From Burkholderiaceae bacterium (GTDB lineage Bacteria > Pseudomonadota > Gammaproteobacteria > Burkholderiales > Burkholderiaceae_C): a DNA stretch of 64,000 nt. The notes beneath the pieces are model-generated. The model did no database searches. It was not told the DNA's origin and was given only the letters and a program-made list of their open reading frames with translations. The stretch lies in the NCBI GenBank assembly GCA_017856435.1, contig JAFMFB010000004.1, forward strand, positions 1 to 64,000, given 5' to 3'. Below, one piece after another: positions 1 to 10,912 of this stretch (positions are counted from its first letter, which is position 1; the number at the start of each line of letters is the position of its first letter). The position numbers and the translations under genes were made by a program.

Positions 1-67
1 CTCGACATGCCCTGCTGCGTGCCCGAACCCACGTCGAAACCAGTGCAGCCCCTGTTAGATCCGTATT

Positions 68-739
68 TTAGGCCGGATTGAGCAATTGCAAGAGCTCGCC
101 CGGAGAATGAATCAGCGCATGCGCCCCCCACTGCCCCACCTGCGCTTGATGCCCCAAATAGCCGTAGGTGGCGGCCACGGTCAGCATGCCGGCGGCTTTG
201 CCCGCCACAATATCGCGCTCATCGTCACCCACATAGAGACATTTTTCTGGCGCCAGTTCCAGGCGGCGGGCCGCCTCCAGCAGCGGGGCCGGGTGGGGTT
301 TGGCGTGTGGGGTGGTGTCGCCGCTGATGATGGCGCCGGCACCGGCAAACAAGGGCATGGCGGCGGTCAGGGGCTCGGTAAAGCGGCGCGACTTGTTGGT
401 CACAACGCCCCATGGGATGGGCCTGGCTTGCAGGGTTGCGATCAACTCGGCAATGCCCTCAAAGGCAAAGGTGCGCTGGGTCAGGCAGCGCTCGTAGTTG
501 CAGAAAAACTCTTCCTTCAGGGTGTCAAAGTCCGGGTGATCCGGCTTCATGTCAAAGGCTACCGCCAACATGCCGCGTGCCCCCGAGCCCACCCAGGGGC
601 GGTAGCTTTCCGGAGCCAGCGCGCTCAGACCGCGGTCCGTGCGCATCTTGTCAGCGGCAGCGCCCAGGTCGGGTGCGCTGTCAATCAGGGTACCATCCAG
701 ATCAAACAGAACGGCTTCGATGGTGTGAAAACTTGCCAT
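68..739 (-). CDS. gph: Phosphoglycolate phosphatase
   Basis: A 223-residue HAD-superfamily hydrolase that dephosphorylates 2-phosphoglycolate in the cytoplasm. Motif I, FDLDGTLIDS, is at residues 12-21; the Thr of motif II (VVTNKS) is near residue 114, and the motif III/IV region reads VGDDERD near residue 170. Length is normal for Gph. The start codon overlaps the stop of ubiG by one base (TGATG), so the two genes are translationally coupled. The ubiG-gph pairing is common in Proteobacteria. A closely related HAD phosphatase such as MupP cannot be fully excluded from sequence alone. Confidence 0.88.
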   Translation of the reverse strand: MASFHTIEAVLFDLDGTLIDSAPDLGAAADKMRTDRGLSALAPESYRPWVGSGARGMLAVAFDMKPDHPDFDTLKEEFFCNYERCLTQRTFAFEGIAELIATLQARPIPWGVVTNKSRRFTEPLTAAMPLFAGAGAIISGDTTPHAKPHPAPLLEAARRLELAPEKCLYVGDDERDIVAGKAAGMLTVAATYGYLGHQAQVGQWGAHALIHSPGELLQLLNPA

Positions 740-1446
740 CAGCCGGATTTGCGCGTGGCCTGCAGGTAGTTGACGCTGGTGTCAGCGCTCAACCAGTAGC
801 GACGGGTCAGCGGGTTGTATTCCATGCCCTTGCTGTGCGCCAATTCCAGGCCAGCCTGGCGGGCATAGCCGGCCAGTTCACTAGGCCGAATCAGCTTGGC
901 GTATTCATGGGTGCCGCGTGGCAACAGCTTCAAGATGTACTCAGCGCCCACTATGGCAAACAGAAAAGATTTCGGATTGCGGTTGATGGTGGAAAAAAAC
1001 ACCCAGCCGCCGGGCTTGACCAGCTCGGCACAGGCGCGCACTACCGAGGAAGGGTCAGGCACATGCTCCAGCATTTCCATGCAGGTCACCACGTCATAGC
1101 GCGCCGGCGCCTCAGCCGCCAGTGCTTCAGCGCTGACCTGGCGGTACTGCACATTGGCCACGCCAGTCTCCAGGGCATGCAGTTGCGCCACCTTGAGTGA
1201 CTTGTCAGCCAGGTCAATACCCAGCACTTGCGCCCCCTTGTGTGCCATGGCCTCGGCCAGTATGCCGCCGCCACAGCCAACATCAAGCACCTGTTTGCCC
1301 GCCAGCGGCGCCAGATCATTGATCCACTCCAGCCGTAGCGGGTTGATCTGGTGCAGGGGACGAAATTCGCTGTTGGGGTCCCACCAGCGGTGGGCCAGCT
1401 CAGAAAACTTGGCCAGTTCGGCCGGGTCAACATTCACGGTGCTCAT
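739..1446 (-). CDS. ubiG: Ubiquinone biosynthesis O-methyltransferase
   Basis: A 235-residue SAM-dependent methyltransferase catalysing both O-methylations of ubiquinone biosynthesis. The SAM-binding motif I is VLDVGCGGG at about residues 54-62, and the UbiG-type N-terminus ([18 protein letters not shown]) is clear. The downstream motif [11 protein letters not shown] is also typical. It is the first gene of a short minus-strand operon with gph, which it overlaps by one base. Confidence 0.93.
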   Translation of the reverse strand: MSTVNVDPAELAKFSELAHRWWDPNSEFRPLHQINPLRLEWINDLAPLAGKQVLDVGCGGGILAEAMAHKGAQVLGIDLADKSLKVAQLHALETGVANVQYRQVSAEALAAEAPARYDVVTCMEMLEHVPDPSSVVRACAELVKPGGWVFFSTINRNPKSFLFAIVGAEYILKLLPRGTHEYAKLIRPSELAGYARQAGLELAHSKGMEYNPLTRRYWLSADTSVNYLQATRKSG

Positions 1447-1522
1447 GGACTGATTATCTGGCAGCTTATCTATTCAAATGATCAGCACCCCAGCTTATTG
1501 CTGAGAATTGGGCCCAAACGAA

Positions 1523-1876
1523 TCAGGCCGCTTTGAGGTGCATATCAATATGCATTGAAGAGAAGGGGCAAACTACACCCCCGGTTGGAGTGCGCTCAAG
1601 CAACCCAAGCTCGGCGAGGATAACCACATCCGCATGGACTCTTTTGACGTCGCGATCAACAATTTTTGCCAGCTCACGGACAGAAATTTCACCTCGTCCT
1701 TGAGCAGCACGGACGATTTCCCACCGCTTTTCCGTTAACTTGCTAAAAAATTGAGCCGGCGTTTCAAAATTTAAAAATTCACCCTGGTAGTCATCAAACT
1801 TGCCAAGCATTGCCGAATTGCGCAATCCTTTTTGCCAATCGGGCTCCAAAGTGATTGTGAGAATACGTTCTGTCAT
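1523..1876 (-). CDS. Winged-HTH DNA-binding protein, orphan antitoxin-like
   Basis: A 117-residue MarR/ArsR-like winged-helix protein. Residues 50-105 (KRWEIVRAAQGRGEISVREL, then a wing ending in LLERTPTGG) form the HTH. It resembles the small HTH proteins annotated as HVO_A0114 family, which I recall as partners of TumE-like toxins; that name is from memory. The start codon overlaps, as ATGA, the stop of a truncated upstream reading frame (1873-1977) that looks like the tail of a toxin. The gene is therefore probably a stranded antitoxin or repressor. It could still be an independent regulator. Confidence 0.65.
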   Translation of the reverse strand: MTERILTITLEPDWQKGLRNSAMLGKFDDYQGEFLNFETPAQFFSKLTEKRWEIVRAAQGRGEISVRELAKIVDRDVKRVHADVVILAELGLLERTPTGGVVCPFSSMHIDMHLKAA

Positions 1877-1977
1877 GGTGTCCTCCTGGCAGAGACTGCT
1901 TTAATGAAATCTTCGACCAGCTGCTCCACGCCCTGAAAGGTCAATTGCGCTCTTGCCTGGTTCTCTCTGAAAGATCT
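1873..1977 (-). pseudogene. Truncated 3' end of a lost partner gene, probably a toxin
   Basis: An open frame of 34 codons without a start codon, bounded upstream by a stop and then by the ompA terminator. It ends RRTP followed by a stop that overlaps the ATG of the HTH gene. The segment FQGVEQLVEDFIKAV resembles the C-terminal tail of small TumE/DUF6516-like proteins, which are usually encoded just upstream of this kind of HTH gene. The overlap and the tail are seen directly; the toxin identity is inferred from context and a weak resemblance. Confidence 0.42.
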
Positions 1978-2001
1978 TCAAATTTGGGCGTCAGAAAGCA
2001 C

Positions 2002-2023
2002 AAACCCCGCCGGGGCGGGGTTT
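2002..2023 (-). terminator. Rho-independent terminator of ompA
   Basis: A GC-rich palindrome: arms AAACCCCG and CGGGGTTT around a six-base loop, with A/T-rich ends on both sides. It lies 22 bases past the ompA stop codon. The symmetry means it could also stop transcription coming from the other side. Confidence 0.8.
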
Positions 2024-2044
2024 GTTGCAGTTTGCAGAACGAAA

Positions 2045-2713
2045 TTACTTGTTGGAGCGGGTACCGACCACTTCAACTTCCACGCGGCGGTTCTTGGCGC
2101 GGCCTTCCTTGGTGCGGTTGTCCGCCACAGGCTGGGACTCGCCTTTGCCTTCGGTGTAGATGCGGTTCTTGTCAATGCCCTTGGAAATCAAATAGGCCTT
2201 GACTGCTTCAGCACGACGCACCGACAGTTTCTGGTTATAGGCATCGGTACCAATCGAGTCGGTGTGGCCAACGGCAATGATCACTTCCAGGTTGATCGCC
2301 TTGACTTTCTGCACCAGGTCATCCAGCTTGGCTTTGCCATCCTTCTTCAGGACTGACTTGTCAAAGTCAAAGAAGGTGTCAGCCGCATAGGTTACCTTGG
2401 TGGCTGCTGGGGGTTGAGGAGGGGGGGCAGGCTTGGCTGCGGGTTTGGGAGCCGGGGCAGGAGCAGCCTTGGGTGCCGGAGCAGGTGCAGGTGCAGGTGC
2501 AGGGGCAACCTTGGGCGCTTCAACGATGGCGCCATCACAACCCTTGGCAGCGGTCGCTGGTGTCCAGCTGGAATTGCGCCAGCAGAGCTCGTTGTTACCG
2601 TTTTTCCAGACATCGCCACTGGCATTGCGCCAGTTGTTGATGTCTTGGGCGCCAGCCGTACCGGCCATGGCCACGACAGCGATCAGGGTTGCCAGTTTGA
2701 TTTGCTTTTTCAT
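2045..2713 (-). CDS. OmpA-family outer-membrane lipid- and peptidoglycan-associated protein
   Basis: A 222-residue exported protein with a signal peptide (residues 1-22, cleavage after GTAGA). A conserved DINNWRNASGDVWKNGNNELCW segment follows, then a low-complexity Ala/Pro/Lys linker (about residues 70-105) and a C-terminal OmpA domain. The peptidoglycan-binding motif is HTDSIGTDAYNQKLSVRRA, followed by GKGESQP and KNRRVEVEV. There is no N-terminal eight-stranded barrel of the enteric OmpA type, so it resembles the short betaproteobacterial OmpA-like proteins. The gene has its own terminator and stands alone upstream of gyrA. Confidence 0.88.
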   Translation of the reverse strand: MKKQIKLATLIAVVAMAGTAGAQDINNWRNASGDVWKNGNNELCWRNSSWTPATAAKGCDGAIVEAPKVAPAPAPAPAPAPKAAPAPAPKPAAKPAPPPQPPAATKVTYAADTFFDFDKSVLKKDGKAKLDDLVQKVKAINLEVIIAVGHTDSIGTDAYNQKLSVRRAEAVKAYLISKGIDKNRIYTEGKGESQPVADNRTKEGRAKNRRVEVEVVGTRSNK

Positions 2714-2980
2714 GATTCTCCTTCAGACGACAAGGCAGACAGGCTGCGTGCGGGTTGCTAACAAATGACAGTAACTCAAATAACTTGCTAATTCACTACG
2801 GCAGACAGTCCAGCGCAGCAATTAGGACAAATGCATTGTGCCACATCTATTTGTGGGTTTTGACCCGCCTCTGGTCAAAGAGAGAAGGATTGATGACGAC
2901 CGATAAGTCAGATTGTTGTAGCGAAGCGACATTATTCCCGACTTAAAATCACGGATTAACCCTGCGATTGCCCCCAGATC

Positions 2981-5608
2981 ATGACCCAGTTTGCCAAAGA
3001 AACTCTTCCCATCAGCCTGGAAGAGGAGATGCGCCGTAGCTATTTGGATTACGCCATGAGCGTGATCGTCGGGCGCGCACTGCCCGACGCCAGGGACGGG
3101 CTCAAGCCGGTGCACCGGCGCGTTTTATACGCCATGCACGAGCTGAACAATGACTGGAATCGCCCCTACAAGAAGTCAGCTCGTATTGTGGGTGATGTGA
3201 TTGGTAAGTACCACCCGCACGGCGACCAATCCGTGTACGACACGATTGTGCGGATGGCCCAGGATTTTTCCATGCGCCACATGCTGGTGGACGGACAAGG
3301 CAACTTCGGCTCGGTCGATGGCGACAACGCTGCTGCCATGCGCTACACCGAAATCCGGCTGGCCAAAATTGCCCATGAAATGCTGGCTGACATTGACAAG
3401 GAAACCGTCGATTTCGGACCTAACTACGACGGCTCGGAAAAAGAGCCCCTGGTGCTGCCCAGCAAACTGCCTAACCTGCTGATCAATGGCTCAGGTGGCA
3501 TTGCGGTGGGGATGGCCACCAACATCCCGCCCCATAACCTCAATGAGGTGGTGGATGCCTGTCTGCACCTGCTGCGCAACCCCCAGGCCAGCATTGACGA
3601 GTTGATGGAAATCATTCCAGCGCCTGACTTTCCCACCGCCGGCATCATCTACGGCATGAGCGGTGTTCGCGATGGCTACCGCACCGGGCGTGGCCGGGTG
3701 GTGATGCGGGCCCGCTGCCATTTTGAAGACATCGACAAGGGCCAGCGCCAAGCCATCATTGTTGACGAGCTCCCGTATCAGGTGAACAAGAAGACACTGC
3801 TGGAGCGTATTGCCGAGCTGGTTCACGAGAAAAAGATCGAGGGCATCAGCCATATTCAGGACGAGTCCGACAAGTCCGGCATGCGTGTGGTAATCGAGCT
3901 CAAGCGCGGTGAGCTGCCCGAGGTGGTACTCAACAACCTGTACAAGCAGACCCAGCTACAAGACACCTTTGGCATGAACATGGTGGCGTTGGTCAACGGC
4001 CAACCCAAGCTGTGCAACCTGAAAGACCTGATCGAAGTATTTCTGGATCACCGCCGCGAGGTCGTGACCCGTCGCACGGTGTTCACCCTGCGCAAAGCCC
4101 GAGAGCGTGGTCATGTGCTCGAAGGTCTGGCGGTGGCGCTGGCCAATATCGACGAGTTCATCGCCATCATTCGCAATGCCCCAACACCGCCGGTGGCCAA
4201 GGCCGAATTGATGGCCAAGTCGTGGGACAGCAAACTGGTGCGTGAGATGCTCACCCGCAGCCGCGCCGATGGTGCTGTGGTCAGCGCCGATGACTACCGA
4301 CCCGAAAACCTGGACCGACAGTTCGGACTGGGCACCGAAGGCCTGTATCGCCTGTCCGACACCCAGGCGCAAGAGATTCTGCAAATGCGGCTGCAGCGCC
4401 TGACCGGCTTGGAACAGGACAAGATCGTCGCCGAGTACAAAGAGGTCATGGCCGAGATCGAGGACTTGCTTGACATTCTGGCCAAGCCGGGGCGTGTGGC
4501 TGTGATCATTGGTGAAGAATTGGCTGCGATCCGGCAGGAGTTCGGCCAAAGCAAGCTGGGGGGGCGACGCAGCGAGATCGAACACAACGCTCAGGATCTC
4601 GCCACCGAAGACCTGATCACACCGACTGACATGGTGGTCACGCTCAGCCATAGCGGCTACATCAAGAGCCAACCCCTTAGCGAATACCGGGCTCAAAAGC
4701 GGGGTGGGCGCGGCAAGCAGGCCACCGCCACCAAGGAAGACGACTGGATCGACCAGCTCTTCATTGCCAACACGCACGACTACATCCTGTGCTTCTCCAA
4801 CCGTGGCCGCCTGTACTGGCTCAAGGTCTGGGAAGTGCCCGAGGGCTCGCGCGGTTCGCGCGGCCGCCCCATCGTCAACATGTTTCCCATGCAGGAGGGA
4901 GAAAAAATCAATGTGGTGCTGCCCCTGACTGGCGAATTCCGCAGCTTTCCGGCCGACCACTATGTGTTCATGGCCACCTCGATGGGCACAGTCAAGAAAA
5001 CTGCGCTGGATGAGTTCAGCAATCCCCGCAAGGCTGGCATCATCGCGGTCGACCTGGATGAGGGGGACTTCCTGATCGGCGCCGCCATGACCGACGGCAA
5101 GCATGATGTCATGCTGTTTTCTGATGGCGGCAAGGCGGTTCGTTTTGACGAGAACGATGTTCGCCCCATGGGTCGCAACGCCCGTGGCGTACGCGGCATG
5201 ATGCTCGAAGAGGGCCAAAGCGTGATTGCCATGCTGGTGGCCGAGGACGAACAGCAAAGTGTTTTGACTGCCACCCAAAACGGCTATGGCAAGCGCACAT
5301 CGATCACCGAATACACCCGCCACGGCCGCGGTACCAAGGGCATGATTGCCATCTCACAAAGCGAGCGCAATGGCAAGGTGGTTGCCGCCACCCTGGTGCA
5401 TGCCAACGATGAAATCATGCTGATCACGGACAAGGGTGTGCTGGTGCGCACCCGGGTGGCTGAAATCCGCGAACTAGGTCGCGCCACACAGGGCGTGACC
5501 CTGATTGCGCTGGATGAAGGGGCCCAGTTGAGCGGTCTGCAACGGATTGTGGAGAACGACGCCAACCCCGGCGATGAGGAACCTGACTCAGACACGGTGC
5601 AAGGATAG
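2981..5608 (+). CDS. gyrA: DNA gyrase subunit A
   Basis: An 875-residue type IIA topoisomerase subunit that introduces negative supercoils together with GyrB. The catalytic tyrosine is Tyr122 in [10 protein letters not shown]. The C-terminal beta-pinwheel carries the GyrA-box-like QKRGGRGKQ near residue 570 and ends in an acidic tail. In the quinolone-resistance region, the residue equivalent to E. coli Ser83 is Gln (GDQSVYDT, residues 81-88), while Asp87 is kept. The gene starts a run with serC (5-base gap), pheA, tyrA and aroA-cmk, an arrangement typical of Burkholderiales. Confidence 0.97.
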   Translation: MTQFAKETLPISLEEEMRRSYLDYAMSVIVGRALPDARDGLKPVHRRVLYAMHELNNDWNRPYKKSARIVGDVIGKYHPHGDQSVYDTIVRMAQDFSMRHMLVDGQGNFGSVDGDNAAAMRYTEIRLAKIAHEMLADIDKETVDFGPNYDGSEKEPLVLPSKLPNLLINGSGGIAVGMATNIPPHNLNEVVDACLHLLRNPQASIDELMEIIPAPDFPTAGIIYGMSGVRDGYRTGRGRVVMRARCHFEDIDKGQRQAIIVDELPYQVNKKTLLERIAELVHEKKIEGISHIQDESDKSGMRVVIELKRGELPEVVLNNLYKQTQLQDTFGMNMVALVNGQPKLCNLKDLIEVFLDHRREVVTRRTVFTLRKARERGHVLEGLAVALANIDEFIAIIRNAPTPPVAKAELMAKSWDSKLVREMLTRSRADGAVVSADDYRPENLDRQFGLGTEGLYRLSDTQAQEILQMRLQRLTGLEQDKIVAEYKEVMAEIEDLLDILAKPGRVAVIIGEELAAIRQEFGQSKLGGRRSEIEHNAQDLATEDLITPTDMVVTLSHSGYIKSQPLSEYRAQKRGGRGKQATATKEDDWIDQLFIANTHDYILCFSNRGRLYWLKVWEVPEGSRGSRGRPIVNMFPMQEGEKINVVLPLTGEFRSFPADHYVFMATSMGTVKKTALDEFSNPRKAGIIAVDLDEGDFLIGAAMTDGKHDVMLFSDGGKAVRFDENDVRPMGRNARGVRGMMLEEGQSVIAMLVAEDEQQSVLTATQNGYGKRTSITEYTRHGRGTKGMIAISQSERNGKVVAATLVHANDEIMLITDKGVLVRTRVAEIRELGRATQGVTLIALDEGAQLSGLQRIVENDANPGDEEPDSDTVQG

Positions 5609-5613
5609 GCCCG

Positions 5614-6705
5614 ATGCAACGGCCCTACAATTTTTCTGCCGGTCCTGCGGCCTTGCCGCAAGAGGTGTTGCAGCAGGCCGCCCAGGAGATGCTGGACTGG
5701 CATGGCAGCGGGCTGAGCGTGATGGAAATGAGCCACCGCAGCAAGGAGTTCATGTCCATCATCGAGCAAGCCCAGGCCGATCTGCGTGACTTGCTGGCCA
5801 TCCCGCAAGCCTTTCATATCCTGTTCATGCAGGGCGGCGGCATCGCTGAAAATGCCATCGCGCCCTTGAACCTGTCACGCGGCGACAAGGCTGATTTCAT
5901 CGTCACCGGAAGCTGGAGCAACAAGTCCCAGAAAGAGGCTCGCAAATACTGCGATGTGCATATCGCTGCCAATGGCGATGCCGCGGGTTTTACCGCCCTG
6001 CCCCACCCAAGCCACTGGGACCTGCGGGCCGATACCCGCTATGTGCACCTCTGCTCCAACGAAACCATCCATGGGCTGGAGTTTCATGAATTGCCCGACC
6101 TCAAGGCTTTGGGCTGCAATGCCCCCCTGGTAGTTGACTTCTCGTCGCAGGTAGCTTCGCGCCCGATCGATTGGTCACGGGTGGGCATGGCCTTTGGAGG
6201 CGCCCAGAAAAATCTGGGTCCCGCCGGCCTGACGCTGGTGGTGGTGCGTGAGGACTTGCTGGGTCAGGCCATGCCGCATTGCCCCAGCGCGTTTGATTAC
6301 CGGGTGGTGGCTGACAACCAGTCGATGTACAACACCCCACCCACCTACGCCATCTACATTGCCGGACTGGTCTTTCAGTGGCTGAAGCGACAAGGTGGCA
6401 TATCCGCCATGCAAGCCCGCAACATCGCCAAGGCCGAACTTCTGTATCAGGCCATCGATAGCTCACAGCTGTACAGCAATCAGGTTGACAAGTCCTGCCG
6501 CTCGCGGATGAACGTGCCTTTTTTCCTGAGCGACGAAGCCCTCAACCAGCCCTTTCTGGATCAGGCCAAGGCGGCCGGCCTGCTGCAGCTCAAAGGGCAT
6601 AAGTCAGTCGGCGGCATGCGTGCCAGCCTCTACAACGCCATGCCGATCGAGGGTGTTCAGGCCCTGGTCAGCTTCATGCAAGAGTTCGAACGGACAAGGG
6701 CCTGA
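5614..6705 (+). CDS. serC: Phosphoserine aminotransferase
   Basis: A 363-residue class V PLP-dependent aminotransferase converting 3-phosphohydroxypyruvate to phosphoserine, with a second role in pyridoxal phosphate synthesis. It begins with the family signature [11 protein letters not shown]. The PLP-binding lysine is in [12 protein letters not shown]. Length is as expected. It sits five bases after gyrA and four bases before pheA, within the aromatic/serine biosynthesis run. Confidence 0.96.
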   Translation: MQRPYNFSAGPAALPQEVLQQAAQEMLDWHGSGLSVMEMSHRSKEFMSIIEQAQADLRDLLAIPQAFHILFMQGGGIAENAIAPLNLSRGDKADFIVTGSWSNKSQKEARKYCDVHIAANGDAAGFTALPHPSHWDLRADTRYVHLCSNETIHGLEFHELPDLKALGCNAPLVVDFSSQVASRPIDWSRVGMAFGGAQKNLGPAGLTLVVVREDLLGQAMPHCPSAFDYRVVADNQSMYNTPPTYAIYIAGLVFQWLKRQGGISAMQARNIAKAELLYQAIDSSQLYSNQVDKSCRSRMNVPFFLSDEALNQPFLDQAKAAGLLQLKGHKSVGGMRASLYNAMPIEGVQALVSFMQEFERTRA

Positions 6706-6709
6706 GTTC

Positions 6710-7807
6710 ATGACACAACCCATTCAAACTGAAGCCCTGGCATCGCTGCGCCAGCAAATTGATTCACTCGATCAGCAATTGTTGGCGCTGCTGAACCAGC
6801 GTGCCAAGGTGGCCGAACAGGTCGGTGAGATCAAGCGCGCCGAAGGTTCGCCATTTTTCCGACCCGACCGGGTGGCCCAGGTGATCGAAAAAATCTCTGC
6901 GGCCAACCAGGGGCCGCTGCAGAACCAGCATGTGGCCGCCATCTGGCGCGAAATCATGTCGGCCTGCCTGGCCCTGGAAGCCCCCCAGCGGGTGGCGGTG
7001 CTGGGTCCGCAGGGCACCTTTTGCGAGCAGGCTGCGATTGAATATTTTGGCAGCGCGGCCGAGCTGATTTACTGCGCCAACTTCGACGAAGTGTTCCACG
7101 CCACGGCGGCCGGAACCGCCCAATTTGGCGTCGTCGGCATGGAGAACTCGAGCGAAGGCGTGGTCGCGCGCTCGCTCGACCTGTTTTTGCGCTCCCCGGT
7201 CCATGTGGTGGGCGAGGTCAGTCTGATGGTGCGCCATAACCTGCTGCGCCAGCTCAATTCGCTGGATGGCATCGAGGTGGTGATGGCCCACCCGCAGGCC
7301 CTGGCCCAGTGTCAGAACTGGCTGTCCCAGCATCTGCCGCATGCCGAGCGTCGTGCCGTTGCCAGCAACGCCGAGGGCGCCCGCCTGGCTGCCAGCAATC
7401 CGGCCTGGGCGGCCTTGGCCAGTGAGCGTGCGGCAGCGCAATTTGCCTTGCATAACGTTGCTCACGCGGTGCAGGATGAGGCCTACAACCGGACCCGATT
7501 TGCCGTGATCTGCCTGCCCCAGACGCTGGCCACCCCGCCGGCCACTGGCCATGACTGCACCAGCCTGGTGGTGTCCGTGCCTAACCGTCCGGGAGCGGTG
7601 CATGATCTGTTGGTGCCTCTGAAGGACAACGGTGTGTCCATGACCCGCTTTGAGTCACGGCCTGCCAAATCCGGCCAGTGGGAATACTTTTTTTATATCG
7701 ATATTGCTGGCCATGTCAATGAGCCGGCGGTCGCCACGGCACTCAAGGAATTGCAGGCCCTGTGCGCGTTCTACAAGGTGCTGGGCTCCTACCCTGTCAG
7801 CAACTAA
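6710..7807 (+). CDS. pheA: Bifunctional chorismate mutase/prephenate dehydratase (P-protein)
   Basis: A 365-residue enzyme taking chorismate via prephenate to phenylpyruvate. An AroQ-type chorismate mutase domain occupies residues 1-90 (LRQQIDSLDQQLLALLNQRA). The prephenate dehydratase domain is at about 95-275, with the conserved TRF motif in NRTRFAVI. A C-terminal ACT domain carries the phenylalanine-binding ESRP motif. The ATG at 6710 is preferred over an upstream in-frame start that would overlap serC by about 86 bases; it also aligns with the usual N-terminus. Confidence 0.95.
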   Translation: MTQPIQTEALASLRQQIDSLDQQLLALLNQRAKVAEQVGEIKRAEGSPFFRPDRVAQVIEKISAANQGPLQNQHVAAIWREIMSACLALEAPQRVAVLGPQGTFCEQAAIEYFGSAAELIYCANFDEVFHATAAGTAQFGVVGMENSSEGVVARSLDLFLRSPVHVVGEVSLMVRHNLLRQLNSLDGIEVVMAHPQALAQCQNWLSQHLPHAERRAVASNAEGARLAASNPAWAALASERAAAQFALHNVAHAVQDEAYNRTRFAVICLPQTLATPPATGHDCTSLVVSVPNRPGAVHDLLVPLKDNGVSMTRFESRPAKSGQWEYFFYIDIAGHVNEPAVATALKELQALCAFYKVLGSYPVSN

Positions 7808-7839
7808 AGTCCTGGCCGCAGGACCGATCTGATTGATTT

Positions 7840-8730
7840 ATGACGGTACGAAAATTTCGCCAACTCGGCCTGATCGGTTGCGGCCTGATGGGCGGCTCAT
7901 TTGCCCTGGCCCTGAAAAAGGCTGACCTGGTTGATCGGGTGATTGGGTACAGCGCATCCCATCGCACACGCACGCGTGCCCTCGAACTCGGCGTGATCGA
8001 TGCCATCGCTGACAGCGCTGCTGCGGCCGCCAGCGGGTCCGACCTGGTGCTGCTGGCTGTGCCGGTTGGGGCCACCCCTGGCACCCTGCAAGCCATTGCG
8101 GGCCACCTCTCACTAGCCACCTTGCTGATGGATGTGGGATCCACCAAATCTGATGTGGTGGCCGCCGCCAGGGCCAATCTGAATGAGCGGCTGCCGTGTT
8201 TTGTGCCAGCCCATCCCATCACCGGCAAGGAAGTGGCAGGCGTGGAACATGCCGAGGCCTCCCTGTACGACAACTGCCTGAGCATCATCACCCCTATCGA
8301 GAGCTGTGGTGCTGACCAGCTTGTCGCTGCGCGTGAGCTCTGGCAAAGACTTGGCTGCAGGCTGCATGAAATGAGCCCCGAGTCACACGATGATGCCTTC
8401 GCCCTGGTCAGCCACCTGCCCCACCTGCTGGCCTTCGCCTATGTCAACGGTCTGGCGGGACAGCCTGCAAACCGGGATTATTTGTCGCTGGCGGGCCCGG
8501 GGTTTCGGGACTTCAGCCGGATTGCCGCCAGCGACCCTGCCATCTGGCGCGATATCCTGTTGGCAAACCGCACCGAAGTGCTCAAACATGCAAGCCACTT
8601 TCGTGCGGCCTTGTTGCAGTTGGAACAGAGCCTACAACAGGATGATGGCGAGGCCTTGCGTCTATTGATCGAGCATGCCAGCCAAACGCGGGGTGCCTGG
8701 TCGCCGGGCGGACTGCCCCAGGATGTCTGA
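7840..8730 (+). CDS. tyrA: Prephenate dehydrogenase
   Basis: A 296-residue NAD(P)-dependent enzyme making 4-hydroxyphenylpyruvate (or acting on arogenate) for tyrosine. The Rossmann motif is [11 protein letters not shown] at residues 9-19. The conserved HPITGKE near residue 127 and [15 protein letters not shown] are typical of TyrA. It follows pheA by 32 bases and precedes aroA-cmk by five bases. No ACT domain is present. Confidence 0.94.
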   Translation: MTVRKFRQLGLIGCGLMGGSFALALKKADLVDRVIGYSASHRTRTRALELGVIDAIADSAAAAASGSDLVLLAVPVGATPGTLQAIAGHLSLATLLMDVGSTKSDVVAAARANLNERLPCFVPAHPITGKEVAGVEHAEASLYDNCLSIITPIESCGADQLVAARELWQRLGCRLHEMSPESHDDAFALVSHLPHLLAFAYVNGLAGQPANRDYLSLAGPGFRDFSRIAASDPAIWRDILLANRTEVLKHASHFRAALLQLEQSLQQDDGEALRLLIEHASQTRGAWSPGGLPQDV

Positions 8731-8735
8731 GCCTT

Positions 8736-10820
8736 ATGTTTTCAACCCGCTTTCTTGATATACCGGCCCTGGCCGAAGCCCACGGCACTGTTCGCCTGCC
8801 TGGCTCAAAAAGTATTTCCAATCGAGTGCTCTTGCTGTCTGCCCTTTGCCAGGGACGCACCACCCTGCATGATCTGCTGGACTCGGATGACACCCGGGTC
8901 ATGCTGACGGCCTTGCGCTCGCTGGGTTGTGGCGTTCAACAGCAGGGCACCACCGTCACGATCGATGGGATTGCCGGCAGATTGCCCGATCAAGCCATGA
9001 AGTTGTTTATGGGCAATGCCGGTACGGCCATGCGCCCGCTTACCGCTGCACTGGCTGTGCTGGGGGGAGACTTTGAACTCTCGGGTGTTGCACGCATGCA
9101 TGAGCGTCCGATTGGCGATCTGGTTGATGCACTGCGCCAGTTGGGCTGCTCAATTGACTATCTGGACAAGCCTGGCTACCCCCCCTTGAAAATTGGGCGA
9201 CCTGCTCTTCAACTGGACAAGCCGATTCAGGTCCGCGGTGATGTTTCCAGCCAGTTCCTCACGGCCCTCCTGATGGCCTTGCCACTGGCTGCTGCGGGCC
9301 GTGCGCCCTACCCTGCCAGCGAGAACGCACCACAACACAAAACGGGAAACCCAGGCACGCTTGGCAAATCGGCTGATGGCCGGGACATCGTGATCGAGGT
9401 GGTTGGGGAACTGATTTCCAAACCCTATATTGAGATCACCCTCAATCTGCTGGCACGCTTTGGTATTGCCGTGCGACGCGAAGGTTGGCAGCGCTTCATC
9501 ATTCCTGCTGGCGCCAGGTACCAGTCTCCAGGTACCTTGCATGTGGAGGCGGATGCCTCTTCGGCCAGCTACTTTATTGCGCTGGGTGCTATTGCCGCAG
9601 ATCATGATCGCCCGATCCGCATTGAGGGGGTCGGTGAAGACTCGATCCAGGGGGATATCAAGTTTGTCGACGCTGCCCGCCGCATGGGCGCTCGTATCCA
9701 AAGTGGGCCGAATTGGCTGGAAATTTCACGTCAGGCCTGGCCGTTGAAGGCGATTGATCTGGACTGCAACCCGATTCCCGATGCAGCCATGACCCTGGCG
9801 GTGATGGCGCTCTATGCGGATGGCCCCTGCACCCTGCGCAATATCGCCAGCTGGCGGGTCAAGGAAACCGATCGCATCGAGGCCATGGCCAAGGAATGCG
9901 CTAAGCTGGGTGCCCAAGTTGAGGCGGGCGAGGACTTCATTCGCATTGAGCCCCTGCAACAAGCCAGCCAGTGGCGGGCGGCTGCCATCCACACTTACGA
10001 TGATCACCGGGTGGCGATGTGCTTTTCTCTTGCGGCCTTCAACCCGGCCCGCCTGCCGGTGCGTATCCTCGATCCCAAATGTGTGGCCAAGACCTTTCCA
10101 GACTATTTTGAAGCCCTGTTCTCGGTAGCCACGCCCGCGATCGACGCGGTTCCCGTAATTTGCGTGGACGGCCCCACCGCCTCAGGCAAGGGCACGCTGG
10201 CTTCTGAGCTGGCAGCTCGCCTGGGCTACCACTACCTGGACTCTGGAGCGCTTTACCGAACCACGGCCTACGCCGCCATCCAGGCCGGACTGGCGCTGGA
10301 AGCCAGCAACGAGCACGACATCGCCCGGCTGGCCGTCAAACTGCCCGTGCGTTTTGCTGGTGACTCGGTGTTTCTGGACGGGGTGGAAATCACCGAAGCC
10401 ATTCGCAGTGAGTCCGGGGGCATGAATGCCTCCAAGGTTTCGGCACTGCCGGCGGTGCGCGCCGCCCTGATTGAGTTGCAGCACAGCTTTTGCCGCCTGC
10501 CTGGCCTGGTGGCTGATGGACGCGACATGGGAACCGTGATTTTTCCGACCTCGCCCCTCAAGGTCTACCTCACCGCCAGCGCCGAACAACGCGCGGAACG
10601 TCGCTATAAGCAATTGATTTCAAAAGGAATTCCGGCTATACTTGACATTCTTCGCGCCGACCTGAAGGCCCGTGACCTGCGAGATACGTCCCGCGAGGTT
10701 GCTCCGTTAAGGCCAGCGCAGGATGCCCAGCTACTAGACAACTCCGATTTGTCAATCCAAGACTCGGTCCAGGTCGTACTTGACTGGTGGCAAGGCAAAC
10801 AGCCCTTCAGCCCTTGCTGA
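8736..10820 (+). CDS. aroA-cmk: Fused EPSP synthase/cytidylate kinase
   Basis: A 694-residue fusion. Residues 1 to about 455 are 3-phosphoshikimate 1-carboxyvinyltransferase ([16 protein letters not shown] near residue 20, [10 protein letters not shown] near 90, [10 protein letters not shown] near 345). Residues 470-694 are CMP kinase, with P-loop [19 protein letters not shown] and the [11 protein letters not shown] motif. The AroA part has a short insertion near residue 195 ([12 protein letters not shown]). The fusion is, to my knowledge, usual in Comamonadaceae and relatives, so it is a lineage marker rather than an assembly artefact. No stop or frameshift separates the two parts. Confidence 0.95.
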   Translation: MFSTRFLDIPALAEAHGTVRLPGSKSISNRVLLLSALCQGRTTLHDLLDSDDTRVMLTALRSLGCGVQQQGTTVTIDGIAGRLPDQAMKLFMGNAGTAMRPLTAALAVLGGDFELSGVARMHERPIGDLVDALRQLGCSIDYLDKPGYPPLKIGRPALQLDKPIQVRGDVSSQFLTALLMALPLAAAGRAPYPASENAPQHKTGNPGTLGKSADGRDIVIEVVGELISKPYIEITLNLLARFGIAVRREGWQRFIIPAGARYQSPGTLHVEADASSASYFIALGAIAADHDRPIRIEGVGEDSIQGDIKFVDAARRMGARIQSGPNWLEISRQAWPLKAIDLDCNPIPDAAMTLAVMALYADGPCTLRNIASWRVKETDRIEAMAKECAKLGAQVEAGEDFIRIEPLQQASQWRAAAIHTYDDHRVAMCFSLAAFNPARLPVRILDPKCVAKTFPDYFEALFSVATPAIDAVPVICVDGPTASGKGTLASELAARLGYHYLDSGALYRTTAYAAIQAGLALEASNEHDIARLAVKLPVRFAGDSVFLDGVEITEAIRSESGGMNASKVSALPAVRAALIELQHSFCRLPGLVADGRDMGTVIFPTSPLKVYLTASAEQRAERRYKQLISKGIPAILDILRADLKARDLRDTSREVAPLRPAQDAQLLDNSDLSIQDSVQVVLDWWQGKQPFSPC

Positions 10821-10912
10821 CGGGTTGAAACGGCCCACAACGCTCTCTTCGCACCGTCAGGTGCATGGCTTTGTGGTTCAACAACTTAACCCGCGGATTT
10901 TCCGCAAACAAA

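Noticed and set aside
2420-2520. Repetitive GCAGGTGCAGG-like DNA as a tandem repeat element
   Set aside because: It encodes the Ala/Pro linker of the OmpA-like protein and is explained by that low-complexity coding sequence.
3956-5323. A 455-codon open frame antisense to gyrA
   Set aside because: It is the complementary frame of a highly conserved gene in GC-rich DNA, lacks any recognisable domain and has no ribosome-binding site of note.
8736-10820. aroA and cmk joined by an assembly error
   Set aside because: The reading frame is continuous through a plausible linker and this fusion is a known feature of related Burkholderiales.
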